From positions 37,487 to 101,486 of the forward strand of contig CAJJBJ010000010.1 in NCBI GenBank assembly GCA_905182455.1: DNA of 64,000 nt, written 5' to 3'. The stretch's first letter is position 1, and each line of letters begins with the position of its first letter. Below, piece by piece: positions 1-9,248 of this stretch. Under the pieces are notes generated by a model. That model was not told the DNA's origin. It did no database searches and saw only the letters and a program-made list of their open reading frames with translations. The position numbers were made by a program, and so were the translations under genes. This stretch comes from an uncultured Planktomarina sp. (GTDB lineage: Bacteria > Pseudomonadota > Alphaproteobacteria > Rhodobacterales > Rhodobacteraceae).

Positions 1-560
1 TTTGGATCTTCTTCAGAGCGTAGATCGCGTAAATACTCAAACGCACCACCCGCGCTGGGGGTCTGTAGCAGCAATGTGGTGGTGAATTCTGACCGGTCAA
101 AATGCCAGTTAAGCGCTTCGCCGTCATAATAGGTCATGACATTTGCGCCAGCGATGCGATCATCCATTGGGAACAATGCGGATTTTTGCATCACATCGGC
201 CAAAAAACTGGCAAAGGCGGGCCAATCATACAGCTGTGTGATGGCGGAGCCCTCGATTTGATCGGCGCAAATTGTGTGATTGGCGGTTTGGCGCAGTTGG
301 AGGGCTGGGTGATCCGGGGCCAGGCCCAGAATGATTTTCTTGAAATAGATGTTATGGGTGCGGCGGTGCACAAAGGCCTCGGTGGCGATCACTGGATTGA
401 CCCGCTCTAAGGTCTCGCGCAGCGCTTCTGGGTGCAGAAATCCGGGAAGATTGAACAGGCCGTTATCTGCCAAATCCGCCCTGCATTGCGCCACAAGAGC
501 ATGGTAGGCGGGGCTGTCTGGTTGGTCGATTGGGTATGTTGCGGTGTCGATGATATCCAT
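1..560 (-). CDS. 2OG-Fe(II) oxygenase, HalD/BesD-like family (3' end outside window)
   Basis: The reading frame opens with ATG at 560 and runs off the left edge, so only the first 186 codons are visible. The protein begins MDIIDTATYPIDQP and contains NWHFDRSEFTTTLLLQ near residue 155, a typical His-x-Asp metal-binding start of the double-stranded beta-helix of non-heme iron, 2-oxoglutarate-dependent oxygenases. The wider sequence resembles the proteins usually annotated HalD/BesD-like or ArpA. True halogenases of that group have Gly in place of the Asp so that chloride can bind iron; here Asp is kept, which favours hydroxylation. The substrate is unknown. The distal His and the Arg that holds 2-oxoglutarate lie outside the window. 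Confidence 0.7.
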   Translation of the reverse strand, partial: MDIIDTATYPIDQPDSPAYHALVAQCRADLADNGLFNLPGFLHPEALRETLERVNPVIATEAFVHRRTHNIYFKKIILGLAPDHPALQLRQTANHTICADQIEGSAITQLYDWPAFASFLADVMQKSALFPMDDRIAGANVMTYYDGEALNWHFDRSEFTTTLLLQTPSAGGAFEYLRDLRSEEDP

Positions 561-595
561 GGCAGAATACAATCCAAATTATAGGGCTGTGTCAA

Positions 596-630
596 AAAGA
601 AAGACGCCGGGCAAGCCCGACGTTTTGCAG
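596..630 (-). terminator. Rho-independent terminator after leuB
   Basis: On the minus strand an 8-bp GC-rich stem (CGTCGGGC / GCCCGGCG, one G-U pair, 2-nt loop) is followed by a T-rich run. It sits about 20 bases past the leuB stop. The A-rich flank on the other side could also let it end the oxygenase-side transcription weakly. Confidence 0.7.
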
Positions 631-648
631 TTTTTAGATAGTGGTCAC

Positions 649-1755
649 CTAGAGGCTGGCTGTAAGAGCCTCAAGAATAGCATCACCCATTTGCGATGTT
701 GTCACTGCGGTATCGCCTTCAGCTTGCAAAAGGTCTGCGGTGCGAATGCCATCTGCGAGGACTTTCTCAACAGCTGTTTCAATCCGTGTGGCCTCTTCTC
801 CAAGATCAAACGAATAACGCAGAGCCATTGCAAAAGACAAAACACATGCCGAGGGGTTGGCTTTGCCTTGGCTGGAAATATCTGGGGCCGAGCCGTGCAC
901 CGGTTCGTAGAGCGCTTTCGGGCGGCCATTTTCCATCGGTGAACCAAGGCTGGCAGATGGCAGCATGCCGAGCGAGCCGGTCAACATGGCTGCACAATCC
1001 GATAGGATGTCACCAAATAGATTGTCCGTGAGAATCACATCAAATTGTTTGGGCGCACGAACTAGCTGCATTGCACCATTATCTGCATACATATGTGTCA
1101 ATTCCACATCCGCATAATCAGCTTGATGCACTTCAGTTACCACGTCGCGCCACAGAACGCCGGCTTCCATCACATTTGCTTTTTCCATGGAACACACACG
1201 ATTGCTCCGACGACGCGCCAGTTCAAAGGCAGCGCGGGCGACACGCTCAATTTCAGATTCTGTATAGCGATGGGTGTTGATCCCGACGCGTTCATTGCCT
1301 TCTTTGAAAATGCCGCGTGGTTCGCCAAAGTAGCTGCCTGAGGTTAATTCACGGACGATCATAATGTCCAAACCAGCCACAATATCGCGCTTTAGTGAGG
1401 AAAAATCGGCCAAAGCATCAAAACACTGCGCTGGGCGTAGGTTGGCAAAAAGGTCCATTTCTTTGCGCAGGCGCAGCAATCCGCGCTCAGGCTTCAAGCT
1501 GAAATCAAGGTTATCATAGGCTGGGCCCCCAACAGCCCCAAGCAAAACTGCATCTACCGATTGCGCTTTGGCCATGGTGTCGTCATGCAGCGGCACGCCG
1601 TGCACGTCATAGGCGGCACCGCCGACCAAATCTTCAGAAACGTCAAATTTAATGTGACGGTGGGTTTCAAGCCAGTTAATGACTTTGCGTACTTCGGTCA
1701 TGACTTCAGGGCCAATGCCATCGCCAGGTAGAATAAGGAGGGAGTGGGTGCTCAT
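649..1755 (-). CDS. leuB: 3-isopropylmalate dehydrogenase
   Basis: This 368-residue enzyme oxidises and decarboxylates 3-isopropylmalate to 2-oxoisocaproate with NAD+, the third step of leucine synthesis in the cytosol. Visible signatures are GDGIGPEV near residue 11, [14 protein letters not shown] near 140 (isopropylmalate-type substrate loop), and the NLFGDILSD metal/substrate segment near 250. The frame can be extended 5 codons upstream to a TTG, but ATG at 1755 is preceded by GAAAGGG at good distance and matches the usual start ([13 protein letters not shown]). leuD and leuC lie upstream on the same strand, separated by a decayed gene. Confidence 0.95.
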   Translation of the reverse strand: MSTHSLLILPGDGIGPEVMTEVRKVINWLETHRHIKFDVSEDLVGGAAYDVHGVPLHDDTMAKAQSVDAVLLGAVGGPAYDNLDFSLKPERGLLRLRKEMDLFANLRPAQCFDALADFSSLKRDIVAGLDIMIVRELTSGSYFGEPRGIFKEGNERVGINTHRYTESEIERVARAAFELARRRSNRVCSMEKANVMEAGVLWRDVVTEVHQADYADVELTHMYADNGAMQLVRAPKQFDVILTDNLFGDILSDCAAMLTGSLGMLPSASLGSPMENGRPKALYEPVHGSAPDISSQGKANPSACVLSFAMALRYSFDLGEEATRIETAVEKVLADGIRTADLLQAEGDTAVTTSQMGDAILEALTASL

Positions 1756-1809
1756 GAAAAGCCCTTTCAATTGTCTCAGATTGCTGAATACCGCTCAGGG
1801 CTAGTGGGG

Positions 1810-2557
1810 TCAAGGAATTGAGTTACCCATCCAAATCAATCGGTGAGGGCTGGCTTCAGCAACAGCACCGTGGGCCAATGCACCGCACTGCCGTGCACGA
1901 GAAAATCGCGCGAGGGCAGTATATAGCTGACGCGCAGGTTCCCTGGCTGGCTGTTTGTTTGGCCAATCAACTGCGTCGAGGCTTGGAATGCCTATATTGC
2001 TCGGATTTGCCCCGGCTTCGACCCCGGCGTTTTTTGGGCGCGTGGTGGGCGAGCAGAGCTGCCGTCGTGCCGCGCAAGCCTTCGCTGTCGATATCCACGC
2101 TGGTTTACACCCCAGTATTTGGGCGCGGCACCAACAGATATGGCATGGCCCAGCCCGCGGCGTTCAAAGCATCTTTAAACGCCCGCGCTGCTCGCAATTG
2201 TGCATCCCAATCGAAGCTTTGCAGGGCTAAGATGTTGGGTTTGGTCTGTGCGATCACTTTCAGAACCGCACGAATTTTCTGGTCTTTCCCGCGGAGGATG
2301 TCGCGGGACAAAAGTCTCGGCGCAGTGCGCTCAAGAACTGTGGTATAGGTGGCAAGGCGCACAGTGTGACTCAACCCTGGATCTGGTGAGACCAAGCAGA
2401 AAAAAGCAGGGTGCCCAATTTTTGGATAAAGCGGCGCGTGCTGCGGACTCCAGTTCTGCGACCGCGCGCAAAGCGCACTGATTGAGATAGCAGTTTTGAA
2501 AAGATGACCGCGTGGGGATCTAACGTTGTGCTCATGTTGCGCAGGGGTGAAGCGCAA
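1810..2557 (-). pseudogene. Endonuclease/exonuclease/phosphatase-family gene, decayed
   Basis: Between leuB and leuD lies the wreck of a gene for an EEP-fold protein. From about 2400 down to 2105 one frame reads RLATYTTVLERTAPRLLSRD, then DILRGKDQKIRAVL and PNILALQSFDWD, which match the N-terminal half of the family, ending PNTGV followed by a stop. Past the stop only fragments survive in other frames: GIPSLDAVDWPNKQP, then NLRVSYILPSRDF, then HRLIWM, which are the family's C-terminal motifs. The catalytic middle, well over 100 residues in intact relatives, is missing. Premature stop, large deletion and at least two frame changes make this a true pseudogene. Confidence 0.85.
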
Positions 2558-2611
2558 AATTTGTTAAGAACTATCTAATTTTGATGGGAAAGAATGCGTT
2601 TTTCGGGCTGA

Positions 2612-2642
2612 TGAAAAAAGGCCAGCCATTTCCGGCTGGCCT
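2612..2642 (-). terminator. Rho-independent terminator after leuD
   Basis: On the minus strand GGCCAGCC and GGCTGGCC form a perfect 8-bp stem with a 6-base loop, followed by TTTTTT. It lies a few bases past the leuD stop and closes the leuCD transcript before the decayed gene. Confidence 0.9.
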
Positions 2643-2648
2643 AAGACT

Positions 2649-3254
2649 TTAAACCCATGGCGCGCTATGTGCCATTTGGCTTTCAAAGGCGTCAATGGAG
2701 GCGATTTTTTCCAAAGTCAGACCGATATCATCCAACCCGTTGATCAGGCAATGTTTGCTATGCTGATCGACGTCAAAGGTGATCACCTCACCATCGGATG
2801 TCTCAACGCTTTGGTTTTCTAGATCGACCACCATGCGCGCATTGCTGCCTTTCCCGGCGTCTTTCATCAGCAGTTGTAGCTCATCTTCGGTCACAATCAC
2901 CGGCAGGATACCATTTTTGAAGCAATTGTTGTAAAAGATATCTGCAAAGCTGGTAGAGATCACGCAGCGGATGCCGAAATCCAGCAGGGCCCAAGGCGCA
3001 TGCTCGCGCGACGAGCCGCACCCAAAGTTGTCGCCGGCAACCAAAATATTCACACCTTTATAGGCATCTTTGTTGAGCACGAAATCTGGATTGTCCGTTC
3101 CGTCCAGATTGTAGCGCATCTCATGAAATGCGCTGACCCCAAGGCCGGAGCGTTTGATGGTTTTTAAAAACTGCTTGGGGATGATCATATCTGTATCGAT
3201 GTTGATCAACGCCATTGGTGCGGCAATTGCTGTGAGTTTTTCGAATTTTTCCAT
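2649..3254 (-). CDS. leuD: 3-isopropylmalate dehydratase small subunit
   Basis: LeuD (201 residues) joins LeuC to form isopropylmalate isomerase, which turns 2-isopropylmalate into 3-isopropylmalate in leucine synthesis. The swivelling-domain signatures are present: [17 protein letters not shown] near residue 18 and [17 protein letters not shown] near 75. Its ATG overlaps the leuC stop by one base (TAATG), so the two subunits are translationally coupled. Length is normal for the proteobacterial type. Confidence 0.96.
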   Translation of the reverse strand: MEKFEKLTAIAAPMALINIDTDMIIPKQFLKTIKRSGLGVSAFHEMRYNLDGTDNPDFVLNKDAYKGVNILVAGDNFGCGSSREHAPWALLDFGIRCVISTSFADIFYNNCFKNGILPVIVTEDELQLLMKDAGKGSNARMVVDLENQSVETSDGEVITFDVDQHSKHCLINGLDDIGLTLEKIASIDAFESQMAHSAPWV

Positions 3255-4657
3255 TACATCATTTCCCGCACATCAGTGAGTTTTCCTGTGATAGCAGCTG
3301 CGGCGGCCATGGCTGGGCTCATCAAGTGAGTGCGCCCGCCGCGCCCTTGGCGGCCTTCAAAGTTGCGGTTAGATGTGGCTGCACAGCGTTCGCCGGGCTG
3401 CAACTGATCTGGGTTCATAGCCAAACACATGGAGCAGCCAGCCAAACGCCATTCAAAACCGGCATCTTTAAAGATATCAGCCAGCCCTTCTTCTTCAGCC
3501 TGGGCGCGCACCAGACCAGAGCCTGGAACGATCATGGCCCGCATGCCTTCTTTGATTTTTTGACCCTTTAAGATCGCAGCAGCAGCGCGCAGATCTTCTA
3601 TCCGCCCATTGGTACAAGAGCCAATAAAGACCGTATCAATGGTGATATCTTGCAAGGGTGTGCCGGGCGTGAGGCCCATATAGTCCAAACTGCGTTGGGC
3701 GGCCCCGACTTTGCCGCCTTCGAAATCTTTTGCAGCTGGAACATGGGCAGTGATGGGCAGTACATCTTCAGGGCTGGTGCCCCAAGTGACCACGGGCGCA
3801 ATATCTTCGCCCTTCATGGTGATGACCTTATCGAAATGGACATCGTCATCGGAATACAAGGTTTTCCAATAGGCCAATGCGGCATCCCAAGTTTCGCCGG
3901 TTGGGGCGTTTGGGCGGCCTTTGCAATAATCGAATGTGGTTTCATCGGGCGCGATCATGCCAGCGCGTGCGCCGCCTTCTATCGCCATGTTGCAGACGGT
4001 CATTCGGCCTTCCATGGACAGGTTGCGGATGGCTTCGCCGCAATATTCAATCACATAGCCTGTGCCGCCCGCTGTGCCAGTCACGCCGATCACTGCCAGG
4101 GTGATGTCCTTTGCGGTCACGCCAAGGCTCAGCTTGCCGGTGATTTCCACCTTCATGTTCTTTGATTTCTTTTGGATCAAAGTCTGAGTGGCAAGCACAT
4201 GCTCTACCTCAGATGTGCCAATTCCATGGGCCAAAGACCCGAAAGCGCCATGAGTGGCGGTGTGGCTGTCGCCGCAAACAATGGTCATGCCGGGCAGGGT
4301 CCAACCCTGTTCAGGGCCGATGATATGCACTATACCTTGGCGCACGTCGTCAACCGGATAGTAGACCAAGCCAAATTCACGGGCGTTGGTGTCAAGCGCA
4401 TCCACCTGAATGCGGCTCTCTTCGTTTTCAATACCTTTCAAACGGTCCAAAGTAGTTGGCACGTTGTGATCGGGCACAGCGATAGTTTTTTCTGGAGCAC
4501 GTACTGTGCGACCTGTCATCCGCAGACCTTCAAAGGCTTGAGGGCTTGTGACCTCATGAACCAAATGCCGGTCAATATAAAGCAAACAGGTGCCGTCATC
4601 GGCTTCATGCGCCATATGCGCGTCCCAGATTTTGTCATAGAGTGTTTTAGGGGCCAT
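3254..4657 (-). CDS. leuC: 3-isopropylmalate dehydratase large subunit
   Basis: LeuC (467 residues) carries the aconitase-type 4Fe-4S cluster of isopropylmalate isomerase. The cluster cysteines appear in [10 protein letters not shown] (about residue 350) and [12 protein letters not shown] (about 410). [13 protein letters not shown] near 130 and [13 protein letters not shown] near 430 are also typical of the family. An AAGGAA ribosome site precedes ATG at 4657. It forms an operon with leuD. No leader peptide or attenuator is visible upstream. Confidence 0.96.
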   Translation of the reverse strand: MAPKTLYDKIWDAHMAHEADDGTCLLYIDRHLVHEVTSPQAFEGLRMTGRTVRAPEKTIAVPDHNVPTTLDRLKGIENEESRIQVDALDTNAREFGLVYYPVDDVRQGIVHIIGPEQGWTLPGMTIVCGDSHTATHGAFGSLAHGIGTSEVEHVLATQTLIQKKSKNMKVEITGKLSLGVTAKDITLAVIGVTGTAGGTGYVIEYCGEAIRNLSMEGRMTVCNMAIEGGARAGMIAPDETTFDYCKGRPNAPTGETWDAALAYWKTLYSDDDVHFDKVITMKGEDIAPVVTWGTSPEDVLPITAHVPAAKDFEGGKVGAAQRSLDYMGLTPGTPLQDITIDTVFIGSCTNGRIEDLRAAAAILKGQKIKEGMRAMIVPGSGLVRAQAEEEGLADIFKDAGFEWRLAGCSMCLAMNPDQLQPGERCAATSNRNFEGRQGRGGRTHLMSPAMAAAAAITGKLTDVREMM

Positions 4658-4801
4658 ATTCGGCGTTCCTTATATATCGTCTAATTTGTGGTTTCTTCGC
4701 AGTGAGGCTTTGAGCTCAGAGGCGCGGTCGCAGGCTGGATTTTGCGACACCAAAAAATCGCCAAGGCAGGCGTGCGCGATCCGAGATATCAAAGATCATA
4801 T

Positions 4802-5047
4802 TCATGCCCCCGAATAACCCGCTCGCAGGTCTGTTACAAGCCTTCTGATGATCCATGGCGCCAGGGCCCTCGGGCGGGCGTCTGGCATAAATTCCAACAA
4901 GTCGGCAGGCTGGCAGTCCAATACTTGGCAGACCTTCTCCAAAGCATCGAATCGCAGCCCGTTCACCTTGCCGGATTTCAACAGGCTGAGATTGGCCTCC
5001 GGCAGGCCGATTTGGGTGACAAGGTCTTTCGATAAATCTTGCGAGTC
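4802..5047 (-). pseudogene. Small XRE/Cro-type HTH regulator, remnant
   Basis: In the 553-base gap between leuC and rsfS, one minus-strand frame reads DLSKDLVTQIGLPEANLSLL, then KSGKVNGLRFDALEKVCQVL and DCQPADLLEF. This is the body of the roughly 70-residue Cro/C1-type HTH regulators. There is no start codon in this frame: it is closed by TAG at 5048-5050 just before SQDLSKDL, and no MLARRKMR-type N-terminus is found in that frame. The frame also runs past the usual C-terminus by about 30 codons. I read it as a gene that lost its start. The rest of the gap (4658-4801, 5051-5210) shows no gene; it should hold the divergent promoters of leuCD and rsfS-rlmH. Confidence 0.65.
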
Positions 5048-5210
5048 CTATCATGTTGAGCCCTGGCTCTATTGTTTGACCTTAAGCGCAGTTTGCGCAA
5101 AGTGGTCCCCGATCAACACAGTTTTTTAATCTCTCATAGAGACGATTGAAGACTCCTGTTTACAATGCTAGTGAGTTTTCACCCGGCGCCGGGAGGATGC
5201 GGCGTATTGT

Positions 5211-5633
5211 TTGGAGGACACGGTCCTGTCTTTGACGTCTGACGCGGAAGGATCCGCGCGCAAATTGGCCAAGGGCCAATCGAGTGCTACGAGCGATGCC
5301 ATTTTGGCTGCCGTTTTAAAATCCCTAAATGATGATAAAGCCGAGGATGTGGTGCAAATTGATTTGCGCGGCATTTCGCAAATTGGCGATCACATGGTGA
5401 TTTGCTCTGGTCGCTCCACTCGTCAGGTGGCGGCGATCTCTGAAAAGCTGAAAAACCGCTTGAAGGATGACTTGGGCATTTTCTCCAAGCTGGAAGGCAA
5501 GGGCACGGGTGACTGGGTGCTTGTGGATACGGGCGATGTGATTGTGCATGTGTTCCGTCCAGAAGTACGCGAGTTTTACCAACTTGACCAAATGTGGTTG
5601 GAGCCAGGAGCACCAGCCCCCTCCGAGGCATAA
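5211..5633 (+). CDS. rsfS: Ribosome silencing factor
   Basis: RsfS/RsfA binds ribosomal protein uL14 and blocks subunit joining, so that translation is shut down when nutrients fall. The core domain is clear: DKAEDVVQIDLRGISQIGDH near residue 42, VICSGRSTRQVAAI, and GDVIVHVFRPEVREFY near 115. The start is uncertain. No ATG lies in frame; TTG at 5211 is the first possible start, and TTG at 5232 sits downstream of a GGAGG (5213-5217), about 14 bases away. Relatives vary in this N-terminal tail. It is followed by rlmH with a one-base overlap. Confidence 0.9.
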   Translation: MEDTVLSLTSDAEGSARKLAKGQSSATSDAILAAVLKSLNDDKAEDVVQIDLRGISQIGDHMVICSGRSTRQVAAISEKLKNRLKDDLGIFSKLEGKGTGDWVLVDTGDVIVHVFRPEVREFYQLDQMWLEPGAPAPSEA

Positions 5634-6103
5634 TGCGTCTGCGCATTATTGCTATCGGACGTCTGCGCAACGGCCCAGAAAAAGACCTTATTGAAGATTA
5701 TATCGCCCGGTTTAACCGTACCGGGCGCCCCCTTGGCTTGGGTCCCGTTGAGTTTAGCGAGCTGGAAGACAAAAAAGGTGGCGGTAAAGCGGCCGAAGGC
5801 GCGCTTTTAAGCAAGGCCATTCCGTCAGGTGCTGCGGTGATTGCGCTGGATGAGCATGGCACATTGCAAACCTCCCCTGATTTCTCACAAAACCTAGCCC
5901 GCATTCGCGATCAAGCACCCTCTGAGCTGATCTTTGTCATCGGTGGGGCTGATGGTTTGGCGCCTGAGGTTTTGGCGCGTGCGGATGCGAAATTGAGCTT
6001 CGGCAAAATGGTGTGGCCGCATATGCTGGCCCGGGTGATGCTCACCGAGCAGCTATACCGTGCCGCATCGATCCTTTCTGGTGGCCCTTATCACCGGGTT
6101 TAG
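5633..6103 (+). CDS. rlmH: 23S rRNA (pseudouridine1915-N3)-methyltransferase
   Basis: RlmH (156 residues) is a SPOUT-class methyltransferase that methylates pseudouridine 1915 in helix 69 of 23S rRNA on the 70S ribosome. The start ATG overlaps the rsfS stop (TAATG). Signatures: an N-terminal MRLRIIAIGRLRNGPEKDLI, FVIGGADGL near residue 102 (trefoil-knot SAM site) and the C-terminal EQLYRAASILSGGPYHR. rsfS-rlmH is the usual alphaproteobacterial pairing of ribosome-related genes. Confidence 0.95.
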   Translation: MRLRIIAIGRLRNGPEKDLIEDYIARFNRTGRPLGLGPVEFSELEDKKGGGKAAEGALLSKAIPSGAAVIALDEHGTLQTSPDFSQNLARIRDQAPSELIFVIGGADGLAPEVLARADAKLSFGKMVWPHMLARVMLTEQLYRAASILSGGPYHRV

Positions 6104-6191
6104 ATCGTTACAGTTAGATGATCTGTGGATGGAAAAGGGTTGTAAATGTCCCCAAGCCTGCCCTAGAGTTTGACGAAATTTAGGGAGTCTG

Positions 6192-7307
6192 ATGATGCGA
6201 ACACGTGCCGCCGTTGCCATGGAATCTGGCAAACCACTTGAAATCATGGATGTGAATCTCGAAGGCCCAAAGGCTGGCGAAGTTTTGGTCGAAATTAAGG
6301 CGACAGGGATTTGTCATACCGATGAATTCACCCGATCCGGTGCTGATCCCGAAGGCATGTTTCCAGCCATTTTGGGCCATGAGGGCGCGGGCATTGTGTT
6401 GGAATGTGGCCCCGGCGTCACGGGCCTAAAACCTGGTGATCACGTCATTCCACTCTACACGCCGGAGTGTCGCGAGTGCGACTATTGTCTCAACCCAAAA
6501 ACCAACCTCTGCCAAGCGATCCGCAGCACCCAAGGTCAGGGGCTTATGCCTGATGGCACCAGCCGGTTCTCAATGCTCGATGGCACGCCAATTTTACACT
6601 ACATGGGCTGTTCTACTTTTGCCAATTATACGGTTTTACCTGAGATTGCTTTGGCGAAAGTGCGCCCAGATGCACCTTTTGATAAGATTTGCTATATTGG
6701 TTGTGGCGTCACGACGGGCATTGGAGCGGTGATCAACACCGCCAAAGTTGAGATTGGCAGCACGGCGATTGTGTTTGGTTTAGGTGGTATTGGTCTCAAC
6801 GTGATCCAAGGTCTACGATTGGCTGGGGCGGATCAAATTGTGGGGGTGGATTTAAATCCTGGCAAGATTGAGATGGCCACGCACTTTGGCATGACAGATT
6901 TCGTGAACCCCAAAGATGTCACCGGTGATTTGGTGGCGCATTTGGTGGCGCTCACCGGCGGCGGCGCAGATTATACTTTCGACGCGACTGGAAACGTAGA
7001 TGTTATGCGCACTGCTTTGGAAGCGGCTCACAAAGGATGGGGCGAAAGCGTGATCATCGGCGTGGCCCCGGCTGGCGCTGAAATCAGCACACGCCCATTC
7101 CAGCTGGTCACCGGGCGCGTTTGGCGTGGTACTGCCTTTGGCGGCGCGCGCGGTCGCACTGATGTGCCTAAGATTGTTGATTGGTACATGGACGGGAAAA
7201 TTGAGATTGATGCCATGATCACCCACACCATGCCTTTGGAGGATATCAACAAAGGTTTTGATTTGATGCATGCGGGTAAATCTATTCGCGCGGTTGTCGA
7301 ATTCTAA
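6192..7307 (+). CDS. frmA: S-(hydroxymethyl)glutathione dehydrogenase / class III alcohol dehydrogenase
   Basis: This 371-residue zinc- and NAD-dependent enzyme oxidises the formaldehyde-glutathione adduct to S-formylglutathione. Catalytic zinc ligands lie in TGICHTDEF (about residue 39) and GHEGAGIV; the structural zinc site is CRECDYCLNPKTNLC (about 93-107); the Rossmann motif is FGLGGIGLNV near 195. Two adjacent ATGs (6192, 6195) are possible starts. The next enzyme of the pathway, S-formylglutathione hydrolase, is encoded at 8412 after a transporter gene, so this is a formaldehyde detoxification or C1 oxidation locus. The gene is also called adhC, flhA or adhI. Confidence 0.95.
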   Translation: MMRTRAAVAMESGKPLEIMDVNLEGPKAGEVLVEIKATGICHTDEFTRSGADPEGMFPAILGHEGAGIVLECGPGVTGLKPGDHVIPLYTPECRECDYCLNPKTNLCQAIRSTQGQGLMPDGTSRFSMLDGTPILHYMGCSTFANYTVLPEIALAKVRPDAPFDKICYIGCGVTTGIGAVINTAKVEIGSTAIVFGLGGIGLNVIQGLRLAGADQIVGVDLNPGKIEMATHFGMTDFVNPKDVTGDLVAHLVALTGGGADYTFDATGNVDVMRTALEAAHKGWGESVIIGVAPAGAEISTRPFQLVTGRVWRGTAFGGARGRTDVPKIVDWYMDGKIEIDAMITHTMPLEDINKGFDLMHAGKSIRAVVEF

Positions 7308-7344
7308 TTTCAGGGCTTTTCCCCAGAAATTTTAAGACTACAAT

Positions 7345-7370
7345 AAAAGGGTGCGGATGCGCCCTTTTAA
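7345..7370 (+). terminator. Rho-independent terminator after frmA
   Basis: AAAAGGGTGC and GCGCCCTTTT pair across a 4-base GGAT loop, and the 3' arm itself supplies the T run. It separates frmA from the transporter gene and could act on both strands because of the A run at its 5' side. Confidence 0.75.
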
Positions 7371-7388
7371 GTAAGAAGTTTATTGTCC

Positions 7389-8324
7389 ATGATCGAAGTT
7401 CTTCTCAAGACCTTACCTTTCTTTGCAATTGTTGGGCTCGGTTATGTTGCTGCACGCACAAATTTCTTTTCGGAGGCCGCTACAGCCTATCTGACCAAGT
7501 TTGTGTTCTACTTTGCCTTGCCAGCCATGATTATTCGGTTTTCGGCCAATCTATCTTTTGCCGAATTGATCAATATCCCCTTCATCGCAGCCTATCTTTC
7601 TGCGTCATTTTTGATCTATTTTCTGGCCACGGGTGTCGCGATCCTGCGGCGGCGCAATGTGGCTGAGGCCGCGGTTGAGGCGCAATGTGCTACGATTGGC
7701 AATGTGGGCTTTCTTGGAATTCCAATGTTGGCGATGTTGATGGGACCGGAAGCCGTGCTTTGGGTCATGCTGGTGCTGGCAATTGATCAGCTGGTGTTTG
7801 GCAGTTTGATTGTGATCTTAATCGTAGGCTCGCGCGATGGCCGCATGAGCTTTGGCATGTTGAAAACCGTGGGCATGGGCCTAATCAAAAACCCGATGAT
7901 TATGGCGATGGTTGCTGGGCTACTATGTTCCAGCTCCGGCTGGGCGTTGCCGGTGCCTGCGACAGAATTTTTCGATATATTGGGGGCCGCGGCCACGCCG
8001 GGCGCTTTATTTGCTATTGGTGCATCCCTGGCCAGCAAGTCGGCTGAGCGAATCTCGGTCGCAGGCTGGCTCGCATTTTGCAAATTGATCCTGCATCCCG
8101 GCGCTGTAGCGATTGCCGCCCTGTTAATCTTTCCTGTGGCGCCCTATCCGGCAGCGGTTCTGATTGCGGCAACGGCTTTGCCTGTAGCTGGAAACATCTT
8201 TATTTTGGCCACCCATTACAACGTGGCCCCGACCCGAGTTTCAGCCTCAATTTTGGTTTCAACGGTGGCCTCTGTGGTTACGGTGTCCTTGGTGATTGCC
8301 TGGGTGAGTGCGCTCTACAGCTAA
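7389..8324 (+). CDS. AEC-family transporter (auxin efflux carrier fold)
   Basis: A 311-residue inner-membrane protein with about ten hydrophobic segments spread over two halves, as in the auxin-efflux-carrier (BASS-like) superfamily. Typical segments are FVFYFALPAMIIRFSANLSF near residue 40 and the QCATIGNVGFLGIPM turn near 100, a half-helix break. ATG at 7389 is preferred over TTG at 7383. Substrates of the family include dicarboxylates and other organic anions; this one is unknown. Its place between two formaldehyde-oxidation genes is suggestive but not proof of a role in C1 metabolism. Confidence 0.85.
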   Translation: MIEVLLKTLPFFAIVGLGYVAARTNFFSEAATAYLTKFVFYFALPAMIIRFSANLSFAELINIPFIAAYLSASFLIYFLATGVAILRRRNVAEAAVEAQCATIGNVGFLGIPMLAMLMGPEAVLWVMLVLAIDQLVFGSLIVILIVGSRDGRMSFGMLKTVGMGLIKNPMIMAMVAGLLCSSSGWALPVPATEFFDILGAAATPGALFAIGASLASKSAERISVAGWLAFCKLILHPGAVAIAALLIFPVAPYPAAVLIAATALPVAGNIFILATHYNVAPTRVSASILVSTVASVVTVSLVIAWVSALYS

Positions 8325-8411
8325 GTGATCGGCCCTCGGCATATCCCTTCTTCCTTGCATACCTTAGCAATTTCCGCTTTGCACAGCGCAAAACGTACGA
8401 AAGGAATTATC

Positions 8412-9245
8412 ATGGACATCAAATCAGAAATTGCTTGTTTCGCTGGTACGCAAGGGGTTTACACTCATGCCTCAGACGCCTGTGGTGGCAAAATGACCTT
8501 TGGGCTGTTTATGCCTGAGCAAGCAAGGCTCGGCCCGGTTCCGGTGCTCTGGTATCTGTCAGGTTTGACCTGCACCCATGAGAATGCCATGACCAAGGCC
8601 GGTGCGCAGGCTTGGGCGGCGGAAGAAGGGATTGCCTTGGTGTTCCCTGATACGTCACCGCGTGGCGCCGATGTGGCGGATGATGAGGCTTATGATCTTG
8701 GTCAAGGTGCCGGCTTTTATGTGAACGCAACCCAAGATCCATGGGCGCCGCATTTTCGGATGTGGGATTATGTGGCCGATGAACTGCCTGCGCTTTTGGG
8801 TGGCGAGTTTGCGGTGGATTTGGAGCGGCAATCGATCACGGGTCATTCTATGGGCGGTCATGGTGCTTTGACCCTCGCGATGGCCCGTCCTGCGCAATAT
8901 CGCAGCGTCTCGGCTTTCTCTCCGATCTGTAATCCGATGGGCTCTGACTGGGGCCAAAAGCAACTTACGGCGTATTTAGGAGCTAAAAGCAGTGCATGGG
9001 AAACCCATGACGCTAGCCACCAAATGCTGGAAAAAGGCTTTGATGGTCCGGTTTTGGTGGACACAGGCACGCAAGATCCGTTTCTGGACCTGTTAATGCC
9101 CGAAACCTTGGCCTTTTCGATGGCAAAACGCCGTCAAAACGGCCATTTGCGTCTTCAACCAGGATATGATCATTCCTACTTCTTCGTATCGACCTTTATG
9201 GAAGATCACATTAATTTTCATGCAGAAGCATTATACGCGGAGTAA
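8412..9245 (+). CDS. fghA: S-formylglutathione hydrolase
   Basis: This 277-residue serine hydrolase releases formate and glutathione from S-formylglutathione, completing glutathione-dependent formaldehyde oxidation. The alpha/beta-hydrolase triad is visible: nucleophile Ser in GHSMGGHGA (about residue 147), Asp in TQDPFL (about 224) and His in GYDHSYFF (about 256). SGLTCTHEN near 52 is characteristic of the esterase D family. A strong GAAAGGA site precedes ATG at 8412. The gene is also called frmB. Its partner frmA is upstream. Confidence 0.95.
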   Translation: MDIKSEIACFAGTQGVYTHASDACGGKMTFGLFMPEQARLGPVPVLWYLSGLTCTHENAMTKAGAQAWAAEEGIALVFPDTSPRGADVADDEAYDLGQGAGFYVNATQDPWAPHFRMWDYVADELPALLGGEFAVDLERQSITGHSMGGHGALTLAMARPAQYRSVSAFSPICNPMGSDWGQKQLTAYLGAKSSAWETHDASHQMLEKGFDGPVLVDTGTQDPFLDLLMPETLAFSMAKRRQNGHLRLQPGYDHSYFFVSTFMEDHINFHAEALYAE

Positions 9246-9248
9246 CCC

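Noticed and set aside
102..410. Plus-strand open frame of 102 codons
   Set aside because: It lies opposite the oxygenase gene, whose frame shows clear family motifs; the plus frame shows none.
1818..2348. Plus-strand open frame of 176 codons opposite the EEP pseudogene
   Set aside because: No family resemblance and low-complexity Arg/Ala-rich composition; the minus strand carries recognisable EEP fragments instead.
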